Below, piece after piece: positions 12,144 through 21,157 of a stretch of 64,000 nucleotides of DNA. The notes under the pieces were generated by a model, which saw only the letters and a list, made by a program, of their open reading frames with translations, did no database searches and was not told the origin of the DNA. The DNA is from Sequoia sempervirens (taxonomy: Eukaryota > Streptophyta > Pinopsida > Cupressales > Cupressaceae). The stretch's first letter is position 1, and each line of letters begins with the position of its first letter. The position numbers were made by a program, and so were the translations under genes. Location: positions 488,168,905-488,232,904 of the forward strand of contig VDFB02270651.1 of the NCBI GenBank assembly GCA_007258455.2, written 5' to 3'.

Positions 12144-14256
12144 TGTTGGAATTGTAAATTTTTGATAATTTTTCATGTGGTTCATACCCTTGCATTTTCC
12201 AAATGAGTCCTTCCTCGAAATTTTTTCTCACATTTTGGTCATATAACTCCATAGGGTTCATCAGGTTGTGCATGTTCCATGTTGCAGTTCCATTTCAGCA
12301 TATGTCCATCTGTCTCCCCGACCCACGTTGCTTTTGTGCTAACTTATGTATACTACAGGTCTATCGGCAGGACTCATCTGATGTCTCGACGATCACAAGT
12401 CTTGAGCATTCACCATTCGGCATGACATACTTGTTGTTTCGGTGACAAAAGAGGAACATATCGTCATGAGTGTTGTATTTGGTATATATTCTCACTGAAT
12501 ATTTTTTGTCTCACCAACCGATGCACTGAATGTCTTATCTGCAAAAGGCTACTGCTTCAGTGAAATGTCATAACGATTCTGTCGGGTCTCACCGAACAGC
12601 GTATGGGGGTTACTTTGGCCGGACTAAGCAATATCAAGGTAGGGTCTCGGTGAGTGACCTTCGGTCTCACCAACATTACGAATGGCTTCTATCAAAAGGC
12701 TCGTTAGTGTGAGATGTTTTCTTTAGAGTATGGTCTTGGTGAGGTGCCTGTGGTCTCACCGATAGAGCACAATGGAGAATTTTCTTCGGCATGAGGAATG
12801 ATTTGTCACAACGACTTGTGATGGATAAATTTTTTTAGTAAAACAAAGAGAATTCTATATAATGTCTTCCCAACGATGAAAAGTCATAGAGAAGCACATA
12901 AGAAAAAGGACTTCTATCAGCATGAGATTGATGTTGTCTTGATGACCTAATATGAGCTCGGGTTATTTTGTTGAGACGAGGGTTGGCCGATATGTTATGT
13001 CCCCAAGAGAGATAAGTCACAGCGATAAGTTTAACTGTGAGGCTTTCAGTGAAACATAATATGATATTTGGGATGTCTCCCCGACATCATAGCCATGATA
13101 GTGAATAAAACAAAAGGAGCACATCGGTGAGAGAAATCCTTGTGTCTCACCGATTGGAAATAACATAACATATGAGCTCTCGATGAACATAATGTATCTA
13201 GTATGATATTTCTCTGACAGTGTGATATCACGGCGAACAGAAAGAACCAAGGAATGATTGATGATTGAATTTCCTTCGGCATACTCATGGGAATGTCTCA
13301 GCGAATGATTAAAAGAGTTCAAACAATGTGGCTGACATGGGGATTTTCCTGATTATAATGGTTGGTTGATATGGATTTTCACCGACATGGATTTTGAAGT
13401 GTTGTATTTTCAAATGTTGGTGTATAAATATGCACTTTCAATTTTAATTTCATCATTGGATTTTAGATCATATACACTAGGTAGGAATGGATACAGTAGA
13501 ATAAATTTCTCAGAACAGAGGCTATGTTGCATGTTTTCAAATGGCAATTTCAATGAAAGTCAGTTGATGTGGAAAGTTATTTCCGTTACTTGTCTGTTGA
13601 GTTTATTGAAAAGCATTGCTAAGCTATCTCCAAGTTGATTCTTTCTGGTTGTTTAAACTAATATAACAAGTTTATTTTCAGTTTATCAATGCACATTTGT
13701 TGTATCTATGTGATTAATTAACTAGTTCTCTCAAGAAGAGATTAAATCCTTTTGGTTTATCATAGTAATTAGGGAGATTCATCTGGATTATTAAAGTAGA
13801 GCTTAGTAGTCCCAATCTTGCATGTTTATACAAGTATAAATAGAACATATGCCAACAATTTGAGTTTCAGCTAGAATAAGTTGCCCATTTTTGTTTCATT
13901 GGACTCCGCATACCCAATAAGGCACTGGTCTCTACATTTCATCATTTGATTCATTCAGTTTCTTTACATCTATTAATTGAGCATTTTAGGATTTAGATTA
14001 GAAGATTTCTTTTGCTATATTGCTATCAAGTTTGGTTTCAATTGTTCACTTCCATCTGCCATTGTGAAAAAATCATTGTGCAAGAAAGATAATCATAAGT
14101 CAAGTCTACTTCATTTAGATAGGTACACCTACCTAGGTCTGGTAGCACCTGAAGAGTAGAAGGTTGAAAGCTATTTGACCTTGTCTATTACCCTAAAGCA
14201 TATCAAGAGATTGGCAGCCTCTTGAGGCATTCAACCTGTGTTTTTGAGAGCTAACA
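12144..14256. mobile_element. Solo LTR C, 2.1 kb, nested in the LTR of element B
   Basis: Begins TGTTGGAATT and ends GAGCTAACA, giving TGTT...AACA termini. Flanking pentamers are GCACT (12139-12143) and GGACT (14257-14261), one mismatch. The uninterrupted copy of B has GGACT at this position, which confirms the insertion point. There is no internal coding region and no second LTR, so a full element was lost by LTR-LTR recombination. A TATAAATA box sits at 13423-13430. The motif TCTCACCGA or its complement recurs many times. Confidence 0.82.
13423..13430 (+). promoter_or_regulatory. TATA box of solo LTR C
   Basis: TATAAATA lies about 1.28 kb from the left end, in the position expected for a U3 promoter of a long LTR. 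This suggests the lost element was plus-oriented. Confidence 0.5.
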
Positions 14257-14755
14257 GGACTAAGTCACCCTAGGTGGCGACTTGGTCCCACCAGGTAAAT
14301 TTCACTAGGTTCCAAAGATTAAAGTGCATTAAATGTTGTTTAATGGAAATATCCTCAAAATAAAGTCACTAAGTCACCCCAAGTGGCGACTTGGTCCCAC
14401 CAGGGAAATTTCACTAGGTTCCAGAGATTAAAGTGCATTAAGGATCCATTTAAATATAAGAAAGGGTTGAGTTAGTGATGACAAGTCTAGAAAAGTGTGA
14501 GAGCTTGTTACAAATCTTTACAACACTCTGAAATAAGACTTGGTAAGTGATAGAAATGGATTATTTAAGTGAATTATAATGAAAGGGTCCTAGAAAAGTG
14601 TGAAAGTGGGTTACAACAATTTTACAAGACATCCCAAAAGTCTTACTAATTCTTAAGGGTCTAAGATCTAAGACATCCCAAAAGTCTTACAACATCAAAT
14701 CTTACTAAGGTCTAAGACATCCCAAAAGTCTTACTAATTCTTGAGTACTTCTAAT

Positions 14756-14940
14756 GATTCATTCGAACAGGTATCTGATAGTCTTCCTAATTGGGATTCC
14801 TATTGGACATACATTGCTTCTTTGTTTATGGAGTCTCACATTGCAGATTTGGAGGACACACTTGAGGGTCTATATGTCCTATTTGATGATAGTCATGGAT
14901 CCACTTTTATCACTTCATGTTTTTCTTCAAAATTTGTTTA
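14756..14940 (+). pseudogene. Copia gag continuation after the nested insertion, element A
   Basis: The reading frame matches that before 7218. Joining across the duplicated GATTC restores Phe-Val-Asp-Asp-Ser followed by Phe-Glu-Gln-Val without a stop. About 60 codons follow (an acidic Leu-Glu-Asp region) before TAA at 14938. No zinc knuckle or protease follows, so the rest of the polyprotein was already missing. Confidence 0.7.
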
Positions 14941-15544
14941 AGATTAGTTTCCATTGGTTCCCCGTTTGTCACATTTTTTGTGATCAGGCATGTACCTAAT
15001 TAGATTCTAGCATCATCATCATCATCCAAGAACTTGGAAACATGTGAGTAGATTTGAGAGACACAATATTCATAAATATGGATTCCTCTTCCTAACGATT
15101 CCTATCTTGAATGGGAAGCATTCCTTCATTTGTACTTGGTGTATCTTCTTCCCAAGGGGAGAAAAATTTTTTGTCGGCATTGGATTATGTTTTGTCTTCA
15201 GACATTAACCATACTTGTAGGGGATTACACATTGTAGGAGGGATATATTTTTTGTATTTTTCCCTCTTATGGGGGGTCATTTATTGTATATACATGATGG
15301 ATGTAGTCCTTGGGGGTATCATTGAGTCCTCCATACATCAATTTTTTTTTTTTTTGGTTTTCTCTCTTTTGGAGAGGAGTTTTATCCAACTGGTTTTTCT
15401 CCTTTTCTCCACTTGTGAGAGATTGGTTGTTTCAATTTGTATTGTAAATGGGTACCTATCATGGCCTAGTATTCGGGACCCATAGTCATAGTCTTTGCAT
15501 AATTTTCATAATAATCTTCTCCTTAAGTTGCACTTAAGTGGGGG
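14941..15544 (+). other. 3' module of element A shared with element D
   Basis: Contains GGTCATTTATTGTATA, GATGGATGTAGTCCTTGGGG and GAGTCCTCCATA in the same order and spacing as the 3' region of element D (57790-58110). Both end in a purine tract next to the 3' LTR. An ORF at 15111-15485 is hydrophobic and low complexity. I do not think it is a real protein. Confidence 0.65.
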
Positions 15545-15976
15545 TGTTGGTGCGAATAAATGGCTTGTACCTACCTAATTCATTCACTAGGTAATTAGGG
15601 GACATATTCACATGTTAAGTTTATTTAGGATATAATATTATTTCTAGAAGTCTTAGTTGGCTTTTCTATAACTCATCTTATCTAGCTAGGATTGCTTGAT
15701 TCATAGGTAGTTAGTTGTCTCATGTCATAGGATTAAGAAACTTTCCATGATCTTGTCTAATCCTATCTCTCATCCTTGGCTTTATAAGCTCAAGGAATAT
15801 CATGTACATTTGTAATTCAATTCAATGAATTAGTTCAAGTTGTATTCAAGCATATTCAACCAATATTCAATCTTGCATTATGAAGCGAGCTTTCTTTCCA
15901 TTCTCTCTCTTGTGGAAGTTGTTTTGGTCTAGCAACTATTTCTGGGGGTGTTAGGGAGTCACCATTTACCTACACA
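15545..15976 (+). repeat. Right (3') LTR of element A
   Basis: Begins TGTTGGTGCGAATAAA and ends ACCTACACA. It is preceded by a purine-rich tract, AAGTGGGGG. The two LTRs differ by scattered substitutions and small indels, so the insertion is not recent. Confidence 0.88.
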
Positions 15977-15981
15977 TCTAT

Positions 15982-16260
15982 CTCTCCCCATCTCTCCCTC
16001 CCCCACTCCCTCCTATCCCCCTATCTATCTCTCTATCTCTACCTCTCTCTCTCCCTTTCTCTTCCTATATATCTCTCTATCTCTCTTTCTCTTCCCATGT
16101 ATCTCTATCTCCCCATACTTCTTTCTCTCTTTGTCTATCTCCCCCTATTTCTCTCTCCCTCTCACCATATCTATTTACCTATCTATAATTCTATTTGTTT
16201 GTATATCTCTTTGTCTCTCTCTCCATATCCTAATATTTTACCTACTAGTTTTTTCTCATC
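15982..16260. repeat. Pyrimidine-rich tract, right part
   Basis: CTCTCC/TATCTCT low complexity, the continuation of the tract that ends at 4963. Confidence 0.88.
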
Positions 16261-16638
16261 CCCATCATTCACATCACAAAATTCATTAATTGGTAATTAG
16301 AAAACTCAAAAATAATATTTATGATTCCTATATTAAATTATTTTTTCTTGATGACCTTTCTCAATCAATTGCATATTTTAATTATATGGTGAACAAGCAC
16401 TACCTCATTATTGATGAGGGAAAATAATATTTGTGAAATATTATATTTAAACTAAATATTTTATATTTAAATTAAATACTATCTTTTTATAAATTATAAT
16501 ATATTACTATTTTTATTTTAAATTTTTTTTATTTATAATTTTATATTTATTTACACAATATATTTTTTAATGTATTTAATTCAAAAGTATATTGATATTA
16601 TAATATTTATTGTAATTATTTATAATATTAATAATATA
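16261..16638. other. Very AT-rich stretch (left flank of the SINE)
   Basis: Almost entirely TATA/ATTA sequence. No coding content. It supplied the target site for the SINE. Confidence 0.6.
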
Positions 16639-16657
16639 TATGATTTATATATTATTA

Positions 16658-16855
16658 TTATTTTTTTTTAACGAGGGGAATCGGGTGCAGCACGGCCCCC
16701 CATATAACCCCCCACCGCCGGTAAACTTTTTACCGTGACCGGCAGTGCTGGCGGGACACACCAACCGGTACCACGGGAGCGCCCGAGAGTCGAACCCATG
16801 GTGGGCGCCCTGCTACAGGGAACACCTTAACCAACTGAGCTAGGACCGGCGCCCC
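16658..16855 (-). mobile_element. tRNA-derived SINE, copy 1, with perfect 19-bp target duplication
   Basis: Read on the minus strand, the head contains TAGCTCAGTTGG (A box) and GGTTCGACTC (B box) of an RNA polymerase III promoter. The first seven bases GGGGCGC can pair with GCGCTCC (plus 16776-16782) as an acceptor stem with one G-U pair, spanning 80 nt. A ~105-nt body unrelated to tRNA follows, with a GGTAAA/TTTACC hairpin, then CTCGTT and a poly-A tail. The duplication TATGATTTATATATTATTA stands at 16639-16657 and 16856-16874. GC-rich sequence in AT-rich surroundings marks it clearly. It would be transcribed by polymerase III and mobilised by a LINE. Confidence 0.93.
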
Positions 16856-17989
16856 TATGATTTATATATTATTAATAACTATTATAGAGATATATTATAT
16901 GTTATAGAAAATAAAAAGTATATTATTAATACTATATATTATAAAATAACACTATTGCAAACATGGGAAAAAAATTAAATTATAATGGATTCATTGGCAG
17001 GGGGTTTGAGCAGATGTCGGCTAAGAATCAGCTCAAACCAACCTTTTCCCCTTTTCTCCCCCTTTGGCACCAAAAATGTCCAAAATTTTTCCCTTCAATG
17101 CTCGAGTTGAGGATGAAAATCGAGGACAATTCACAAACCCAACTGGATGATGGTAGTCCTCAGAATGAGCTATCCAACAAATATAATTTTAATATGTTTT
17201 GGTTTTATTATGTATTTTTTTTAAGTTTTATTAAACATAGGTTTTTCATTGAAAGTAAAACTCTCTATTATGCACATGTGGAAAATAGCAAATTGCCAAA
17301 AAAAATTTATGAAAAATATCAATGCACTAGGTATTGAAGTCCTTGATCCAACAAAATAAAAATTGAATTTCAATACATACAAAAAAATTTATGTTGTATA
17401 CGGTCTGCCTATGTCTGAATTGTAATTGGTTTGACTCCAAAAGTTGATTAACAAAAAAATATTCAGTAAAACAATATGAAACCAAATGAAAGCACTAGAT
17501 TTTGTAGTTGCAAATCTAAATTTGAAAAAATAGAATTTTATCCTTCATGGAAAAAAATTTATGTTTTATACGGTGAGTGTCATTCCTTAAAAATGGTGTT
17601 TATAGAAAAAAACTAGTTATCGAAGGAGATGGAAAAAGAAGTGCAATCTAATTCCAAAACTTTTGAAAAAAAAAAAAAATTAATTTACAAACAAAATGTC
17701 ACAAATCACTAGTTTGCATCATCTTTAAATTCCTCCCGGTTTAGCCGCTATAGGTGCTAGAAAGTGAAGATTTAGTTAGGAAAAACTAGTTCAGTGTCCA
17801 GCTTGGCCAAAAATTGTAAACTAGTATTGTGGGATCACCCAATGAGATGTAAACATGACTAGATATGAGGATTTTTTTGGTAATTTGAATGCATCTAGCC
17901 ATAGATAAGAATTAATTTGACCAAATTTGGATCTTTCTTTTTACTTATTAATGAACCATTCCCACATTTTAGATAGTGAAACTCCTAAA
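16856..17989. other. AT-rich sequence between SINE and LINE fragment
   Basis: After the SINE duplication, AT-rich DNA continues to about 16960. An ORF at 16963-17337 has no recognisable domain. The string AAAAAATTTATGTT(G/T)TATACGGT occurs at about 17383 and 17546, a short local duplication. Confidence 0.45.
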
Positions 17990-18760
17990 TTCCAAAGGGA
18001 ATACACAGGTATCTTGAAATTACTCCATGATTGTTGAATCTCCACTATGGGGGAATCTAAGGAGGTGGTTGATTAGCTATAGTCATCTAAAATTTAGTTT
18101 TACTAAGAGAAATTTGTGAGCCGGTTGATGAAAAAAATAGGTCTAAGACATAAGGGTGTTATTAAGTTCTTCTTGAGAGTTTTACATGAATAGTAAGCTA
18201 TCATCAACAAAATGAGAGTTGAGAGCAACTTCATTTCAAGGTAGAGAGATACCATGAATGATATTTTTCTTTTTAGCATGATTTGAAGGGTATCCAAGTG
18301 TATCAGCTATGAGAACATAGATGAAAGGAGATAAAGGGAAACCTTGTCTTATCAATCATTGAAGAGGAGTGACTTGAGTGATTGAGCCATTGATCACTAG
18401 GAAAGCATTAGCATAATAAAAAAGGAGTTTAACATGTGAAATGAGCTTAGGTCGAAAGCCTTACCATTTGAGCATTTTTAATATAAATTGCCACCTAATC
18501 CTACCATAAGATTTGTCAAAATCTAATTTGATGAGGAGGTAGATTTGTCCTATTTTCTAAGCCCATTCAACAACTTCCCAAGCAAGCACCAAATTGTCTA
18601 GAATGAATCTCCCTCTTTTAAATTCATTTTTCTTGAGTTTTACAATTTCTTGCACCATTTGTTTAATTATTTTGGAAATATATTTGGAACTAATCTCGTA
18701 GGAGGTATTAAGCAGGGTGATTGGTCTCCTAGAAGTCCTCCCTAATAAATGACCTTAATA
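17990..18760 (-). pseudogene. LINE reverse-transcriptase fragment (5'- and 3'-truncated)
   Basis: On the minus strand the translation follows the order of plant L1 reverse transcriptase: SRRPITLLNTSYEISSKYIS, then FKRGRFILDN, KLDFDKSYGRI, IRQGFPLSP and FVDDSLLF. The last corresponds to the catalytic F-A-D-D box. Three or more stops and a Gly-to-Phe-context change show it is dead. No endonuclease, ORF1 or poly-A boundary is visible. It is distinct from the LINE at 29.9-38.1 kb. Confidence 0.8.
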
Positions 18761-18930
18761 TTTTGTAAAATCCTACTAATAGGCCATAAATTTTGGGGCT
18801 TATAGAGTCAGCCATATGGGTCTGTGCAAGATCTTGGGGGTCCAAACAGTGGAGATGTGAAAAAAAGGTGTTTTTAACAAGCCCAAAAACATGAAATTCA
18901 CGCCTTTGAATTTTTGCAGGCCCAAGTACA

Positions 18931-18971
18931 ATATCTATTTTGGTTTGGTAATACCAAACCAAAACAGATAT
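18931..18971. repeat. Near-perfect 20-bp palindrome
   Basis: Arms ATATCTATTTTGGTTTGGTA and TACCAAACCAAAACAGATAT flank a single A, with one mismatch. It lies at the upstream edge of the LINE fragment. Confidence 0.8.
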
Positions 18972-19059
18972 CCATTAGAAATGGATATTTATTTCTAAAC
19001 GTATATCCTTTTAGTCTAAGTCAAAGTTTATAATTTTGTCGAGTTTGGCCCTAACCAAT

Positions 19060-19260
19060 TGTTTTATTTTATATATTATATATTTTTTTAATATATTTAT
19101 CATATACAGATTAAATTAAAAAAATTTACACTAATGTTTTTTAATTTAGTATTATATCATAATATATTTAATATATTATAACATTGTATTTTATTTTAAT
19201 ATTTATATAATACTAAACATTATATATTAAATATAATATTAAATTTATTATATTTTATCT
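19060..19260. other. TATA/ATTA-rich stretch
   Basis: Composed of A and T with very few C or G, similar in composition to 16261-16638. No coding content. Confidence 0.6.
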
Positions 19261-19713
19261 TGCGGCTACCAAGTGGGTGGTCCCATTTTTGGTTCTGCAA
19301 ATGGTGTGTAGTGGGTGGCATATCCTTGGTAGGCATAGAGGAGAAGAAAGGTGGCGGCAAGTATTGAGCTATGGGAGGTGGTGTTCATTGAAGAATGCAA
19401 GGATCAGCTTCATAAATGCCATGTCCTATTGAAGTATTGATGGTGTGGGATTTTCAAGTGGAAGAGACATTAGTATTAATAAGGGGTATGGAAATATATT
19501 CATTTCTTGGTCTTAACATTCTATCCTTGTGCACGATGAGATGGAGTATCCAATATTGCTTCCTTCTTACCAAAAGTTGTGGTCATTCTATGGGAAAATT
19601 TTCCATGGAAGAATGAAATAAGTATTCAAGGAATGGGATGATCTTGTGCTAGGTGTAGTTGAGCTACTTCATGGTGAGGAATTTGGAGCTCTTTCGAGTG
19701 TTACAGAAAAAAT

Positions 19714-20031
19714 GTGGACATCATGGCAAGGTTTATAGCAGCATTGCTAGATTTGAAAATATCTAAACCCATGGTGATGTTGATGGCAAAGAAATTGCTT
19801 TGTGATAGCTTGTTGGAGGGAGTGATGGAAGTAGCTACAAAATTGGGTGTGGAAATCCCTAGACCACATGAATTGCAAAATGATTTCATCCCTAGTATGA
19901 AATTCAAGAGGTATGCATTCATCCTAGATGTCAAAGGGGAGGCTATGCTAATTCATTGTCAGTGGGCAACATGTAGGTTAATTTTATTAAAACACCACTT
20001 GTTTCTAGAGCCATCATGGGGGGTGGACTAG
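19714..20031 (+). CDS. Unidentified ORF, 105 aa, probably transposon-derived
   Basis: I do not recognise the protein. An open stretch in another frame upstream (19500-19710, HDEMEYPILLPSYQKLWSFY...) suggests a longer frameshifted gene. The segment from Phe-Ile-Ala-Ala-Leu-Leu-Asp to Gly-Val-Glu-Ile-Pro resembles an ORF on the minus strand at 44913-45300: same spacing of LD, KP, K and IP over about 52 residues. It ends 58 bp before the left LTR of element F. A real host gene cannot be excluded, but nothing supports it. Confidence 0.3.
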   Translation: MDIMARFIAALLDLKISKPMVMLMAKKLLCDSLLEGVMEVATKLGVEIPRPHELQNDFIPSMKFKRYAFILDVKGEAMLIHCQWATCRLILLKHHLFLEPSWGVD

Positions 20032-20089
20032 CATCAACTATTTAGGAGCCTGATAATCATTGAAGGTATTCATTTGGTGGGGTGATTCA

Positions 20090-21140
20090 TGTGTGCAATG
20101 TTTTTCTCCTAGTCTAAAATGCAAAATGAAAATAAATGCAAGCAAGGGAAACACAACAACACCTCAAGATTAGCCTAGTTGAACTTGAAAACATGAAATA
20201 AGAAAAAAGTATGTTACCTTGCCCAAGTTGATCAAATGGTTGGCCTTATTGATAGCTTGATATGTGTGCTCCTAGATCAATTTTAGCGGCATAATGACTT
20301 GTTTTTTCTTGATTTGGATGCAAGGATGAATGATTTTGGCTATGGATGCAAGATGGTAGCTTGGGAGATTGAGATAGTTGGGGTTCTAGATTGGTGGTGA
20401 ATGCTTGAGAATGATTAGGGTTCTCCTTGAGCACGTGGTTGAGAAGAAAGCAAAAATAGCTAAGTTTTATCCATTTAACCAAGGAAGATAAAATGGATGG
20501 TGGAGATTGAAAGAGGACTAGAGATCAATGGCTAGGATCAAAGAGTTGACCAAAGGAATTAAAAATTTATTTTTAATGTGCATGGGAATGATAAAAGGAA
20601 TTTAATATTCCTTGGGAAATTGAAAAGTAATTTAATATTCCTTGGGGGATGGGAGAGGAGTTAAAAAATTCCTCAAAAGGACATTGGGAAGACAAAAAGG
20701 AATTAAAAATTCCTTGGGAGATGGGGAGAGTTGACTAGGGGGTAGATTAGACTAGCTAATCAATGATTACAAGACAGTTAGGTGGCTAATGAGGATTATG
20801 AGCCAACATGCAAAAGTTGGAGGATGTGACACATCCTAATCATGGATTAGGAATGTGCACATCCTTAATGATGGGATTAAGAGGTGGATTAGGACTAAGG
20901 AAAAATGATGGAGAATGTGACATTTGAGGAATTAAATAATTGTATTATTTATTTAATTCTTTGAGGAAAAGGGGAATAAGGGTAAGGTATTTAATTATTT
21001 AACTAAATACCTTAGGGATTATGAGGACTTTAGGGGTATTAATTAAATAATAGTAATATTACTTAATGAAAATAAGAGGATATTTAGATGAAGACAGATA
21101 AATTTGACCAAACATAAGTGCTCAAATTTAGATGTTTACA
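20090..21140 (-). repeat. Left LTR of element F (3' LTR in its own orientation)
   Basis: Starts TGTGTGCAATG and ends TTAGATGTTTACA, 1051 bp, with TG/CA termini. It contains a run of AATTTAATATTCCTTGGG-type repeats at 20600-20730. A 78-codon ORF on the element's sense strand (20246-20482) is matched by one of equal length in the right LTR. Confidence 0.75.
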
Positions 21141-21157
21141 TTTTGACCCTCTTTGAG
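21141..21157 (-). other. Polypurine tract of element F
   Basis: On the minus strand CTCAAAGAGGGTCAAAA ends exactly where the LTR begins with TGTAAACATC, as required for plus-strand DNA priming. Confidence 0.6.

Larger units (their letters stand above)
7219..14755 (-). mobile_element. LTR element B inserted in element A gag
   Basis: GATTC lies on both sides (7214-7218 and 14756-14760), and removing the element restores the gag frame of A. Direct repeats start at 7219 (TGGGGACAATG) and 11009 (TGTGGACAATG). The internal region carries a coding remnant only on the minus strand. On that strand the LTR ending ...CATTGTCCACA is followed by TTTTGGTGAACCCAAG at 10993-11008, a plausible primer site, so the element reads right to left. 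No reverse transcriptase or integrase is visible, so it was probably non-autonomous. The exact end of the left LTR is uncertain. Confidence 0.8.
11009..14755 (-). repeat. Right LTR of element B, split by solo LTR C
   Basis: Parts 11009-12143 and 14262-14755 together equal the left copy plus two local expansions. One is a 109-bp tandem duplication (CTAAGTCACCC starting at 14260 and 14369). The other is a 44-bp unit present three times (AAGACATCCCAAAAGTCTTA at 14626, 14670 and 14714). Neither expansion exists in the left LTR. Confidence 0.75.
4964..15976 (+). mobile_element. Copia-type LTR retrotransposon A, non-autonomous, carrying nested insertions
   Basis: Two direct repeats (4964-5393 and 15545-15976) bound the element. 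The flanking pentamer TCTAT occurs immediately before the left LTR (4959-4963) and immediately after the right LTR (15977-15981), as expected for a target duplication, though the surrounding tract is low complexity. A Copia-style primer site follows the left LTR and a purine tract precedes the right one. After removing element B (7219-14755), only about 2.6 kb of internal sequence is left. This holds a short gag and a 3' module but no protease, integrase or reverse transcriptase that I can find, so it must have depended on proteins supplied in trans. Confidence 0.88.

Noticed and set aside
15111..15485. 124-codon hydrophobic ORF in element A
   Set aside because: Lies in a 3' module shared with element D, where the frame is not conserved; Phe/Leu runs come from poly-T.
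16776..16855. Functional tRNA gene on the minus strand
   Set aside because: A and B boxes and acceptor pairing exist, but a 3' body, poly-A tail, 19-bp target duplication and second copy show a SINE. The arms other than the acceptor do not fold as a regular tRNA.
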